Shown: positions 34,253-46,764, counted from the first letter of the stretch. The stretch: 64,000 nucleotides of DNA from Turnera subulata (GCA_028386065.3 JAKUCV010002775.1:212833-276832); one strand, 5' to 3'. The notes: generated by a model not told the origin, from the letters alone. Program-made: numbers and translations.

Positions 34253-36315
34253 TGATGCACATGAAATATGCATAGTTTCAGGCATGATTTTAGATATATT
34301 CGCTCTCATTTTGTCATGATCATATGCCTTGTTATGCATTATTTCATTATATTCTTTTAAATTCCTTCCCTTACTGTATGATTAGTGATTCCAGGTGCAT
34401 TTTGAAGGATTTTGGAGATTTTACTGGAGAATTCGAAGAAACAGTCTTTGCCATAGCCTAAGCCTGTTTCGAGCCTGTTGTTCATTGCAAAATCAGTAAA
34501 AGGCGACGAATCCCCCTCCAATCACAAGTTATCCACTAGATTTCACAATCTTTTCCTTGATCCACAAAGCCATCATGCCACCACATCAATCGCAAGAAGA
34601 GCTAAATTCAATTGTAGAGAAGAATGGAAAGAGATTGCACACAGCCTCACCATAGGCCGAGCACAGGTTCAGCCTGTGGAATCTGCAGATGACGAGAAAT
34701 GCGAAGAAAAGAATATAAAACTTAGCTACTTGCAGAGCTTCACCACTTGCTAAACTTTCAACTCTGCAATTGTAACCTGAGCATTTCAGAAGACTTTAGG
34801 CATGGGAAAGAGGGGAAAATCATTACACCCAAAGAATATTGCAATTAAAGAACTATTATCCTCTCCAAAAGTCTGCAGATTTGGAGAATTCAACTTGCCC
34901 AACTCCCACTGCACCTTATCCCGAGGAACATGATGGGCAACTGAAATTCAACTTGCCCAACTCCCATACCTTCCTGCAAGTGGGAGAAGAGAGAAGAAGG
35001 GAATCTGTGCCTATAAATAAGAAGAAGGAAGAAAGAACTGGGCATCGATTAATCCATCGATCAAGACACCAAAGAAATTGTAGAAGCTTAGGAACAGAGG
35101 CAAAAACCCAGTTTCAAGGGGGCACACGATTCTGCAGCTTTTGCTGTAGAAATCGTGTTGCCCCTAGCCTCCAAGTTGTTCCCAACCCGATGCTTTTCTT
35201 TGTTTTTTGTTGTTTCTTTAATTTTGAGCATGCACTGAACAACCCCTCTTAGGTTGAATGGGTAACACATGTCTCTGATTTTATTTAATAAATTGCTCCT
35301 CTTATGCTCTAAACCCATTTTTTTCTTGTTTTGGTTGTTGCACACTTGATACATGTGTGAGTTCTGGCCAAACCCTTGCATGATGATAGGTAGCTAGGTG
35401 AAGGACCGAATGGAGAAGCCATAGTTACTGGAACCACAACAACCTACCCTTAGTTTCTGGCTTTTGACAGGAGTTAGGAACTAATTGAGGAATTAGCCTC
35501 AGCACCAAGTCTTAATCCTCTTGGTTTGACCGAAGCGAAAGCATTAGGATGAGTGAGAATCTTGGGAGGAACCTGTGAGTGAAAACAAGTGGGTTCAATA
35601 TAGGTTGGGAGCGCCTGCAAGAACTAATCTTAAAATCAATTTTGTGTTGTCCACAGGCTCAATCACAGGCTCAGCACTGGCTCAGCCTGTGGCAGCATAG
35701 TCGAAAAGATAATTCCATTTTAATCTGATTCTTGATTGACTATTGAGAAGCTTATTCTAATCAAGTAGTAGCTTGGTGGAGGACCGAAAGGAGAAGCCAA
35801 GTTTGCTAGACCAACAATAGTCAGCCTTCACTCCCTAGCCGTTCGAAAGAAGATATGGAGAGACTGTGGGAAAACATGCCCCAACACCAAATTTCACCTC
35901 TAAGTGGACGTCTATTCTAGTGATAGGGGATAGATGGAAGCTTAGGGAACTATCAATAAGATCGAAAGCCGTTGGTAGTACATTAGGTCGGGAGTCCCTT
36001 CAAGACATCTTATTAAACACAGGCCGTCAAACAAGCTCAGCCTGTTGTGAGGCTGTTGAGCAATTTAAAGCATGAAACAGGACATGCGAACCCCGGATGC
36101 CTAAGACTTCACTAAATATGATCTTTTCCTACTCCAACTTGGTTTTTTCCTTTATTTTACTGCCCATTTTACATTTCAATAGCATTCACCTCATATTTAG
36201 TCCTTGTCTTTTTAAGCCTAATTTGTCTATTTGAAGGTAACAGGCTCAACCCAGTCCTTGTGGATACGACCTTGATAGTACTACAACAACCGTGTGCACT
36301 TGCAGGGGCCTATCA
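34253..36315 (+). mobile_element. Athila-type solo LTR with perfect TSD
   Basis: The block starts TGATGCACATGAAATATGC and ends GGGGCCTATCA; the 5-bp duplication ATGAT flanks it at 34248-34252 and 36316-36320. It is the same family as the minus-strand LTR at 2032-4115. A TATA box (TATAAATAA) lies at 35012-35020. The surrounding text on both sides belongs to the Tekay-type LTR. The CAGGCT/AGCCTG motif recurs throughout, for example around 35650-35695 and 36020-36060. Confidence 0.92.
35012..35020 (+). promoter_or_regulatory. LTR TATA box
   Basis: TATAAATAA in the centre of the solo LTR, following TGTGCC and preceding a GAAGAAGG leader. Confidence 0.65.
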
Positions 36316-36533
36316 ATGATGGTTTCAATAGTAATTTAGGAGTTCATTTGGTTTTAATCGGGTGTCGAAGTTAGAAATTAGGCTTTTAGGTAGATTAAGT
36401 GAAACTACGTCGTTTTGAGCTTAAGCAAAAAAAGGGGGAAAGGTTGACTTAGGGCGGGTTGACCGTGCCTAAGCACAAAACTGCATCGTTTTGAGCTCAG
36501 GCCGGACCAAACCCTAGCCCTCCTTCTTTTCTG

Positions 36534-39373
36534 TATTTTGAGAATCAAATAATTTGGATTTCAAAAACTTGATTAGCGTAGGACCCTAACAATTTGTACA
36601 ACCAAGTTTGAGAGTATACAAACTAAAAATCACATGTACAATAATCAAAAAGCTTCTAACTAAATAATAGCTTCAGCTGACCGAGAGCAATGCATGAAGT
36701 GTCGACTATTCCTTTTACTCCATAGGTGGTAAATGCAGGAGCACCATGCAAGCCGTAGAATCATAGACTTAAGGGATTTCTTCTGAAGAGATTGTTTTGC
36801 CCATAGAAATTCAGAAGGCCAAGAGCCAATAACATGATGAACATTATACAAGGTGAGTAGTCTAGCCCATACCTCTGCAGAGAAAGGGCGTGCAAATCAT
36901 AAATGGTCTCGTGTTTCTCTAGGATGAGAACAGAGAAGACATGATGTATTAGACAGAATCCCCCAGCTGTGAAGTCTTGCTCTTGTAGATAGTCTATCAA
37001 GTATGGCTAACCAAGTATTGAAGCTATGTTTAGGTATATAACCAGCAGACCACAGAAGTTTGAACCAGTCCACCCGTAAATGCTTTTAGCGAATGCATTC
37101 CCAAGCACTCTCAACAGAAAATACACCAGAAGCTGACATAGTCCAATGGACTTGATCCGCAGAAGATGAAGGAATAATAGCTGCAGCTTGTTGAAGTTAA
37201 GAATTAATAAGTAGCCGGCTAATAGGCCAAGACCAAGATTGGTTGGAGATCAACATACTAACCTTAGCTTGAATTGGATTTTTATACTTGGGATTGAAGA
37301 GGCAGGAATAAGTGAATGAAGGACTCCACTTGGATGCCAATTATCCCACCAGACATATGTATCACAACCATTCCCAGTAGAGCAGGTGAAAGCAGAAGAA
37401 AATGAATTCCTTAACTTGAGAATTTTACGTATGCTCCAAGAACATGTGGCTGGAATAGGAATACTCCATATGCACCTGTCTTTAAGAAAGTATATTGAAA
37501 TCCAAGCCACCCATAATGAGCCAGCATGCATTAAAAGGTTCCATAGATGTCGGGGAATACATGCTTGATTCTACACTTTTGAGTTTTTTTAGGCCAAGCC
37601 CCCCTTCTTGTTTTGGATAGGTAAGTTCTACCCATGCTACCTTTGCTTTGCAGGCATTGGTAGAGGAACCAGACCACAAGAAGGAGGCGCAAAGGCGCTT
37701 TATTTCTTTAATCACTTTGGAAGGCAGGATAAAATTGTTAGCCCAGTAATTTTGAATACTCAATAATACCGACATTACCAATTGATGTTTACCAGCAAAG
37801 GATAGAAATTTTGAGCTCTATGAATTTATACGAGCCATAATTTTGTCAATAAGAGGTTGGCAGGAAGCATAGGAAAATTTGCCAGAAATTAAAGGGATGC
37901 CGAGATACCTTACAGGAAGAGATCCCAGCTGAAATCGATAGAGTTGGATGAATTCTGGAACAATATGATCAGAGACACCAGCCAGAAATGCCTCACTCTT
38001 GGCTAGATTGAATTTTAGTCTAGAGAGGCGATAAAATGCCTGGAATATAGAAGTGATAGCCCCTGCAGCCTTCAAACTACCATTAGAGAAAACTAAGAGA
38101 TCGTCAGCAAAGCAAAGATGGGTGAGTTTTAGCCTAGCACACTTAGGGTGGTAAGGCAAAATGTTTTCAGCGGCAGCTTTGGCAAGAAGGCAGGAAAGAA
38201 CCTCCATAGATATAACAAAGAGGTATGGTGACAAGGGGTCACCCTGGCACATACCTTTTCCTCCCTTAAAATATCCGCATAATGCTCCAATAACTGAAAT
38301 TGAGAACATAGCCGTAGTGAAGCAAACTTTGAGCCAAGAAATGAACTTGTCTGGGAACCCCATAGCAGCAAGAACATTTAACAAAAATTCCCAGTCAACT
38401 GAATCAAAAGTCTTCATCAAATAAATCTTTAAAGCACATCTACTAGATAGACCATCTTTGTGATAATTGTGAACCAATTCATGGGCTAACAAAACATTAT
38501 CAACAATGCGTCTGCCAGGAATGAAAGCGGTTTGACTATTGCTAATGATAGAGGGAAGGCGTTTTTGAAGTCGATTAGCTAAAATCTTTGATATGCACTT
38601 ATACAATATAGAACAACAAGCAATTGTGCGAAAATCAGAAACTTTATGTGCATTTGGAACCTTTGGAATCAACCTAAGGATAGTAGAATTTACCCCTTTT
38701 AACAATTTACCCGAGGTGAAGAATTAATTAATAGTAGTAGTAACATCCATCCCAACAACATTCCAGGATGATTGGAAAAATTCTGCTCTATATCCGTCGG
38801 GCCTAGGGGCCTTATTCTTGCCTAGAGAAAACATTGCAGCACGGATTTCTGCCTCAGAAATGTCAGCTGTATGCATAAGAGAGTCATTAGAAGAAATGGT
38901 ACGTCGAAGTAAAGATTTGAAGTAAGGTATAGAACCAGCAGTAATCTCAGGATTCCGTTGGCCAAGAAGAGTAGAATAAAAATGAACAATGGCATGCTCA
39001 ATTTGGCGGGGATCTGTTAAAAGGTCACCTTGAGGGGTAAGAAGTGACCGGATTGTGTTCCTGGCCTTTCGGACTTTAACCACATTGTGGAAAAACCGGG
39101 TATTTGAATCACCACAATGAAGCCAAGAAATCCTAGATCTCTTCCTCATTAAGGATTCTTCACTAGTTTCCAGCTCAGAAAGTGATTGTAAGAGGCTTTG
39201 TTCTACTAATAGAAGTTTAGAATCTGCATTTCCAGATAATAACTGCGAATTTATAGAATATAGCTCTTGTTCCACCAAATCAAGCTTCCGTGAAAGATCT
39301 CCATAGGTACTGGAGTGAAGTTTCTTTAAATCAGCCATAAGAAACTTTAAGTTTTGCCAAAGTTAAAACATAC
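36534..39373 (-). mobile_element. 5'-truncated L1-type LINE with 17-bp TSD
   Basis: The 17-bp direct repeat AGCCCTCCTTCTTTTCT flanks the block (36517-36533 and 39374-39390), typical of target-primed reverse transcription. The interior is L1 ORF2 on the minus strand beginning after the endonuclease domain, so the 5' part was never copied. A clear poly-A tail is not visible at the 3' end (36534), which is unusual and may reflect decay. The host is the Tekay-type LTR. Confidence 0.9.
36600..39338 (-). pseudogene. L1 ORF2 (RT and zinc-binding domain), broken
   Basis: From 39338 the minus strand encodes the linker with LHCGDSNTRFFHN and KNKAPRPDGY. From 38705 comes the RT core: LIPKVPNAHKVSDFRTIACC, SQTAFIPGRRIVDN, KGMCQGDPLSPYLFV and the catalytic LCFADDLLVFS. 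Then follow the thumb region (KVAWVELTYPKQEGGLGL, 37482-37781) and a zf-RVT-like tail (to about 36660). The motif usually KIDLMKAFDSVDW reads KIYLMKTFDSVDW, so the first catalytic Asp is Tyr. Several stops and frameshifts separate the pieces. An active protein would nick and reverse-transcribe at the target; this one cannot. Confidence 0.9.
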
Positions 39374-39390
39374 AGCCCTCCTTCTTTTCT

Positions 39391-40450
39391 TTTCTTTTTC
39401 CCTTCTCTCTTTTCTCTTTTTCCACCGCTCGTCCTCTCTTTCTCATCTCTCTCTTTTTCTCCAATCTTCAACTCTTCTTCTTCTCCAATTGAAAACCACC
39501 ATCCTCACATCTCTCCACCTTTCCTCGAGCTGGCAGACTCACAAGCAAGGAGTCGTCATCGCGCCACTATCCGGTCGAGGTAGGGGTTGTTGCGAAGAAG
39601 TCGAGGAGGTCTCGGGCTGGAAGTGACGCGACCCTATTGCCGCCGCCATCGCCTTAGCCGGGTAAGCCTCCAAATCCTTCCTCCCTTCCGCCTCTTTTGT
39701 TTCCGAGCTTTAGTGGTGTTTAATCGGGCTTTGTTTCGGTTGTGTGTTGTTCTTGGTGTCGTTTGGTTGACAGCGGGTCTATGTGCGGCGATTGATGGAC
39801 GGCGGGGTTCGGCTGGGTTTTCCTTATAGTGGGTGTTGTGGTTGTAGTGGTCGGTGTGGTGTTTGCCAGTGTAGGATCTGCTATGGCTTGGGTTGTTGTG
39901 TGCTTCCGGCAGTAGATCGTGGAGGCTCGGATTCGGTGGTTTTAGGGCAGATCTGAGGCCATTGGTGCGTGGATTTGTTCCTGTCGTGCATTGAGATTGT
40001 TTCCAGTAAGCTTTTTCCGGCACTCTACTCGGTTTCTGATTGTTCTTGGTGTTCTTGAAATAGGAATGTGATGTTGATTTGAGTTTGGTTGTCTTGGAGT
40101 TCGGCAGGGATGTCTGCATGTTTGTTTGAATTTTTGGTGAACTTTCCGGTGAGCTCAGGTCACTGTTCCGGCGAGCGGGTTCCTGTTCCGGCAAGACGAG
40201 CTTTTCTTCGGCATTCCTTGGTATTGTTCCCGATGATGTTGTAATTTAATTTCCATTTGTGGTATGTATTGAATTAAAGGGATATAATCAGTGTATCGGG
40301 AATAGTTGAGCTTAGTGGAACCGTGTGTGGGGAGTGAGCGGCACGTGGCTGGGATAGTCCCGATGTGCGTAGTGCCTCTAGGACGGGTGAACTTGGGCTC
40401 GGGTATAACCTTGGAGCGGGGATTAGAAAAACTTGGGCCAGGCCCATTTA
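39391..40450 (+). other. U3 part of the Tekay-type LTR
   Basis: The block continues the Tekay-type LTR after the LINE. It begins with a long CT-rich tract (to about 39480), followed by GC-richer sequence with CGCCGCCATCGCC near 39640. No gene is recognised; open frames on the minus strand here are low-complexity. Confidence 0.5.
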
Positions 40451-40495
40451 TGAACCGCCAGGACCATAAATGATATTTTGGATCATATTAAGAAT

Positions 40496-40710
40496 GGCTT
40501 TAAGCCCCAGGGATGTACATGGACTTATTGGTTGATTTTAAAGATGTGGGCTTTAGGCCCAATAATCATGTGAACTTTAGACCCAAATGTACTTTTTTTA
40601 TTTTTGGTGGGCTTTAAGCCCAGAGATGATATGGGCTTTAGGCCCGGATGAGTTTATGGACCTAGTTTGGGTTTTAAAACCTTGCAAACCTTAGGCCCGT
40701 GACATGGTGA
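40496..40710. repeat. GGGCTTTAGGCCC palindrome cluster
   Basis: GGGCTTTAGGCCC occurs at about 40549-40561 and 40634-40646, GGGCTTTAAGCCC at 40610-40622, with degenerate relatives at 40498 (GGCTTTAAGCCC), 40573, 40669 and 40690. Each is a near-perfect inverted repeat. They lie just upstream of the LTR TATA box. Confidence 0.85.
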
Positions 40711-40813
40711 TGTAGTTTGTGAGTGATGTAAACTGATGTTGACAGGGTAGATGGGATTGGGTTTAATAACGGATGGACTTCATTAGCATCCGTCTATCAT
40801 GTCCTATGTTCGC

Positions 40814-40821
40814 TATATAAG
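40814..40821 (+). promoter_or_regulatory. TATA box of the Tekay-type LTR
   Basis: TATATAAG after TGTTCGC, followed by GTGACCCCC; position fits the U3/R boundary of the LTR. Confidence 0.6.
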
Positions 40822-42354
40822 TGACCCCCTTGTGTTACAACATAGGTTTTGTTGAGGCAAGGAGGCAGTGTACCGGTCTCTCCAAGGCAACTTCTATAGC
40901 CTAGGTGAGGACATATAAACCTTTTTATACTTTACTGCCTGCGGTACTCAGGTTGATAGGCTTGGTACATAGTTTGGTAAATGAAATATGCTGCAAGCAT
41001 TTTGTGCGTGGTTTAGCTTGTTGTGATACATGCTCTGGTTGTGTTGTGTGCCTGTTTGTATATGTACTTCGTTGCCGTGTTAATTGTTATGAGCTGATAA
41101 TGCCTTGCTCATTGTTATGAGCTGATGCTGCCATGTTAATTAGTTTGGGCTGACGTTGTCGTGTTAATTATTTATAGGCTGGTATTGCCTTGTTTTATGG
41201 TATGTGCTGTTTTGCCTATATCATGTGTTAATGAGAGCTTTAGGCTCGGCTTAGAGACTATCTTTGGTGGCCCACCTGTATACACACACTTAGAGGATCA
41301 CCTTATACTTATGGCATAACTAATAATTAATGATCCTGAATAATATACGATCTACTGTGGGGCTGTTGACCGGTAGCACCAAGAGGGAGAGAGGGTACCC
41401 CTCGGGTCCTGTTGTGATAGTGAGTGATACTCCTAGAGACGGCGACGAGGAGATTGATGGGTACGCCCCTCGATTAGTATATTAGTATATGTTCTATGTT
41501 GGGCATACGCCCTAGGGAGCTGGCCAGTTGCTACCGCGCCCGGCGCACACAGTAAAGGGCCCTAATAAAATATTCAACGTTAATAATATAATTAAGTATA
41601 ACTATAATATGTTGATTAAAGATAAGTATGGGAATAAAGTCTGATCTTGACTTTGTATGGTGCACTGTGTCTTGTTTGTGCACTGTAGCTGTTATTGCCA
41701 GATACTGATGTATTCATAGTTGATTTGTACTAGTATATTCTGGTTTATTTGTTTTTGCTGAGACAGTGGTTGGTCTCACCCTTCACTTTTACACACAGGT
41801 TGACTGATCGTGGATCACGGACGCGTTCAAGTAATTGTGCTCACTTTCCTGCGTGGACGGATCCATAAGTTGACACTCCATATGTTTGCATTTGTCCTTG
41901 GACTCGTTATTGATTTCCGCTGCATAACTTATCGGGATGCTGTTTTGTTATATTTGGATTGAACATTTGTTATTCCGGTTGGTTTGTCTCTGTTTACTTG
42001 GCTTGCTGAGTCTGATTTATTTTTGAGTCTTTTAGTATCCCGATTTTTATTGTGTTAATGTGTAAAATTGATGAATTATTTTACTAGGAGGTTTTTTTGG
42101 CATCCCTAGACCCATGGGCATTTTTGTCTTTTCAATATTGTCTAAGTTTTGTATATTTGTTCTTGGGATGCGGGCATTTCACTTAATCTACACTTAGCCT
42201 TCCATTAATTCTCCCAACCACTAAGCACACCCTAATCAGTGATTAAGGCTAATCACACATGAATTAATCAATCGAGCCAATTGCACCAGCTTTCCTTTCC
42301 AGCATCCTTCCTCATTAAGTAGGCATTTTAGCCTCAATTACATGGGTTATCACA

Positions 42355-45300
42355 CTTGATCTCAAAACCGAAGGCCTCAAATTCGCCATCCCATATTACC
42401 CCCATTCACTAACCCTTTCAAAACCGCATGTCCCTCCGATTCAATAAATATAGGTGCGAGTCCCGACATTATTGCAAAACATGAGCCAAATAGAAAAGCC
42501 AACAGGTCGACCTAATACCTGCTGCATTTATCAGAGTTTGCCATATACCCAGCAATCCAAAACCCATTCGCATCCCTGTATATTCCTCCAAAACGAGAGC
42601 CTAAATCCGATTGCAAGTCAGTCCTTGCCACATTCAATTTGAGGTGGCGATGTGCGGTGGCAGCCAACTATGCCTAGGCCTATTACAAGTAGGGGCCTTC
42701 CCAAAAAACTGCTGGTTATCCTTGGCCTTTCCAATACTAAGCGCCAACCCCTCCATGAACTCGCTATAACTTTAGAGCCGTCATCAAACACAAGATCGTT
42801 GCACCACTTCTAGAGATTCAAACAAGTGACTGCAAAAAACTTCTCCACTCTTCTCTATTACTCTTTAGGTTTTGTAAGAGCAAGTGCTTGAGTTCCTTTA
42901 CAAAAAGTTGTGAGTCCAAAGCCTCGTCTTCTACCGCAACCCATAAATCCCTTGCAAAAATACGAGCTCTGATTGCATGGAGGAATGTTTCCTCCTCATT
43001 ACGACACCGTGGGCAAATAGCTGAATCTGCTATATGCCTGAGGGCTCTAAGTGAATTAGTCTCTCACCTTTCATTTGCAAGGAGCTAGAGAAAGGTAGCA
43101 CCCTTGTAGAGCCACTACCAAATTACATCCCAGAATTTATCCTTTTCCTTTAGTTATCCTCTTCCAAGGATTTATAGGCTGATCTAAGTGAGAACGACCC
43201 GTTCTATTCTGCTTCCCATCTAACTCTATCTTGCCTTTTCTCCGGTCGCGGATTAGGGCAAGACCATAGAGACTACATATTTTAGAAGGCATTGGATCAT
43301 AGGAAAGTTAAATTCCCCCTCCTCGGTTACTAGATCAACAACCAGTTGTTTATGGAGGTTCTCAGGGAGTGAAAGGGTAGAAGTCATAAGTTTCTGATTT
43401 GCTGGACCAGTTATCCTCCCAAAAGAATACCAACTACCCATTTCCCACATCCCATCTTAGTCTACTATGGATTTTTTGCCAGATTTTAGAGATTGCCCGC
43501 CATAAGTTAGACCCACATCTTGGTTTCAAAGATATAGGAGCTTGACCTTGATCTTTGAAATATTTGGCCGTGATAAGTTTAACCCACAGCCTTTCCGTAT
43601 CGTTTCCAATAATCCAGGCCAATTTCATTGTGAAGGCATCGTTAACTGACCTCATTTTTCGAATACTAACACCTCAATGGATTTTGGGCAAGTAGAGTCT
43701 TTGCCAATTCATCCTATGGATTCTCTTGCTTCCAGCACTTGACCCAAATAAACTGGCGAGTGAGAGAGTCATGCCGACCACATATTTATCGACGGAGGCG
43801 AGTTGTTTGCATAGTATAGACGGGTAATGTGGTAAGAACCGATTTGGCCAATGTGATCCTTCCCGCCAAGGATGTTCTTTCCACTTTCCCACCTCCCAGC
43901 CATCGTCGCACCTTATCTTCTAGATGGCCAAAAGTTGCTTTTGTTAATCTATCATGAAGTAAGGGCACTCCAAGATGCTTACCCAAGTTTCTTGTGCGCT
44001 GGAACCCCCAAGCATTCACACCTCCTTTGCTGTCAGTCTAGGGGTATTAGGAGAGAAGAAAACTTTAGACTTCTTCTTGCTGATTTTCTATCCGGAGAAT
44101 CTACAAAAAATGTCCAAGCAATCCGCAATGATGTTAGCCTAATCCTTGGATGCCTCTGCAAATAATAGTAACTTATCCGCAAAAAAACAATGGGTGAGGT
44201 TTGGGCCACCATGACTTTCCATCACTGGTTTCCACTCCTTCCTTTCTACCGTCTAATCTATCAAGTGACCTAGCCTCCCCATGCACAGCATAAATATGTA
44301 TGGAGAGATGGGGTTACCTTGACGAAGATTCCGTGGGAAGGTTTAAATGAGGGAGTTAATTCAGCATTCTAGCGCACCTGTAGGCTAGATGAAGAAATAC
44401 ATTTCATTATAATTTCAATCAACGATTGCGGGAATCCTACTTCCACCAAAGAAGTCTGTCGTAGGCTTTTCTAGATCCAGTTTGATGATCATAGAACCAG
44501 TCAGCCTTTTCTTCCTCCTCATAGTATGGATCACCTCCTGCATAGTAATTATATTGTTAGTAATGGTTTGATGCAATTGGCCACCACTTTGGTGATCAAT
44601 TGTAGAGCACATTGCACAGGCCAATTGGCCAGAATTGGGTAATGCGCTCTGGCTGCCTTGTCTTGGGGAGAAGATCAAGCAAGGTTTTATTGAGTTTGTC
44701 ATCCCACCATCCTTCTTCAGACACATCCTTGACAAGCTTACATATGGTAGGGCCTACAAACTCCCATTGGCTCTGATTGAAAACAGCATGTAATCCATCG
44801 GGCCCTAGAGCCTTTAAAGACCCCATTTGCATCAAACTATTCTTCACTTCCGCCTCTGAGAAAGAGTCACCAAGGCAGTCCAGTAGGTATTGTTCTATGT
44901 TAGGAAACCTTTTGGCGAGTGGAACAGTAGGAGGAGTTGTAGGTTCATTAGTGAATAGCCTCTGAAAGTACTTAATCGCCAAATGCTTCGGCTCAGTCTC
45001 CTTATAAATCCAGTCTCCATGATCATTATTTAACGCCTCAACCTTGTTTTGGTGTCTCTTAATGATCGTTGTGTGCATGGAAATATGCCGTATTACGGTC
45101 CCCTTCCTGCACCTAGTGACATCTTGCCTTTTGGGCCTAAAGGAGCTCCTCTTGGATGATTACATTATCCAATTCCATCTTCAGATCCGTTTCCAACTTG
45201 GATAGGATTGTGGATGAGAGTCTTTTCAAGTTTCTTTGATTTTCTACCAATAGGGCGACGTGATGCTTCTTCCTTTGTTGGATGTGGCCAAAGACATTTT

Positions 45301-46150
45301 TTGTTCCATTCCTTTACTTTAGGGACAAATTCCTCCACTGACTCTACAATGTTGCCCCTATTATTCCAAGCCATCTTCATAAACTCGCCGAACTGGGGAT
45401 GAGTAATCCATAGGCTGAAAACCGAAATGTTCTATTACCTCTAGGTGGTGGAGCGCACACTTCTCTAACCAGAATGGGTCTATGGTCGGAGCATACTAAC
45501 GGCAAGTTAAAAACTGCAGCATCCGGGAAGGCCAAGCACCATTGTTTGTTGCATAGAAAGTGATACAACCTGGCCTGATGTCCATCCCATTTCCAAGTGA
45601 TCTAATTGCCAGAGGCACCCAAATCCAATAGTTTAGCCTGAGCAATGCAATCTTGGAATTGCCTATTCCCAACACTTTGTTGCCCAAGCCGGTTCCTACG
45701 TTCCTCTCCATTCAACACTACATTGAAGTCGCCAGTTAAAATCTAGGACTCCTTAGTCTGCTCGGCTATCACTTCAAGGTTTTTCCATAGAAATTTATGC
45801 CATTTTTCCTGTGGGCTCGCATAAATGGCTGTCAAAATAAATGAAGTATCCCTTTGCCTAACATGAGCATAGATGAACTGCATGTTGTTGAAAAGGATCT
45901 GCACATGAACATCATCAATCATTCCACAGCAGCCATATGCCCCCTACAAAGCCTCTAGCCTCAACCATGTGGGAGTGTGTGAACCTTAACCTGGGAATGA
46001 TTCTATTTCCTCTAAAGCCGTTGATTCTTGTCTCCATTATAATAGCAATTTCTGGTTTAACCTCAACAGCTAACTCTCTGAATTACCTGCCAAACTGACT
46101 TTTACCTGCCCCCTGGAAATTCCATGCTAGGATTGGAATCATAAAAAATA
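42355..46150 (-). pseudogene. L1 LINE ORF2 (endonuclease-RT-RNase H), broken
   Basis: The minus strand starts near 46140 with IPILAWNFQGAGKSQFG and ETRINGFRGNRIIPRL, then GFVGGIWLLW, GDFNVVLNGEERRNR and CSDHRPILVRE: the endonuclease/exonuclease/phosphatase domain. RT pieces follow: GSLKALGPDGLHAVF (44596-45078), SMIIKLDLEKP, then LGKHLGVPLLHDRL (43786-44019). A Cys-rich CPRCRNEEETF zf-RVT motif lies near 42970-43020 and the N-terminal half of an RNase H-like domain (GGIYRDANGFWIAGY, IFIESEGHAVL) at 42380-42640. The RNase H domain is then cut by the solo LTR and ends at 30277-30446. Many stops and frameshifts are present. Confidence 0.88.
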
Positions 46151-46764
46151 GGAAAGAGATGAGGGGGTGTCGAATTAACTGCTACAAATCATTGAGAGTT
46201 GGAAGCACTAGGCTCCCTTAGTGAAACTACGGCTTCGTCAATCTTCATCTCATTTGTTACTGGCAAATCTTGCATCGGCCTAGTATCATTACCCCCTATT
46301 GGAGTGGAGATGGAGGTCATCCAAGGACAAGGTACAAGGTTGGGAGGTTTAAGGTGGTTGGGGGAGATTTACGGGTCAGGGGGTTCTGTTAAGGAGGGAA
46401 TTACTTGTGATGTATCCCCTTGACTAATATGGGGATTTAAGAGTGTGGTGCCACCCTGGATGATGTCTGGGTGTCTTGACTCATCCAGGATAATAGCAGA
46501 GTGGGGGCAAGTTTGGGAGTCTGTGGCTTTTTCTTTGGATTTCAGGGTTTCTTTCAGGGCTAAAATAAGTTTTGGTGTGAAGATCTGTTTTTGTTGGGCT
46601 GGTCCACATGTGGCCTGGGTAGCTAGTGATTAGTGATGCGATATATCTTTCATTGGTTGTTTGGATGGTTCTTTTGATTTGTGGCTTGGTTGTGTTTTAT
46701 TGCTAGTTTTCAGTTTGCGGGTTGGGTTTGGTAGTTTTTTGCCATGGTTGAGGGGCTGAGTGGG

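Larger units (their letters stand above)
34120..42181 (+). mobile_element. Tekay/Del-type solo LTR with two nested insertions
   Basis: The LTR starts TGTAACGCCCCGATTTTTCA, a characteristic Tekay/Del chromovirus LTR start, and ends GGGATGCGGGCATTTCA at 42181, a slightly decayed mirror of that start. Flanks GTTAA (34115-34119) and CTTAA (42182-42186) match at four of five bases. Removing the solo LTR at 34253-36315 and the LINE at 36534-39373 leaves about 3.1 kb, in the size range of these LTRs. A TATA box lies at 40814-40821. No internal domain follows, so it is a solo LTR. Confidence 0.82.
30447..42354 (-). mobile_element. Solo LTR (Tekay-like) carrying nested insertions
   Basis: On the minus strand the LTR starts TGTGATAACCC at 42354 and ends CACGTGACA at 30447. 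It is flanked by the 5-bp duplication CTTGA (30442-30446 and 42355-42359), with LINE sequence on both outer sides, so it is a solo LTR made by recombination between two LTRs. Without the later insertions it is about 1.8 kb. The minus-strand text around 30720-30840 (ACTTACTGGGTCGTGGACTC) resembles the R-U5 part of Tekay/Del LTRs. Confidence 0.82.

Noticed and set aside
36660..37000. Separate small genes at the 3' end of the LINE
   Set aside because: They read as frameshifted pieces of the zf-RVT tail of LINE ORF2.
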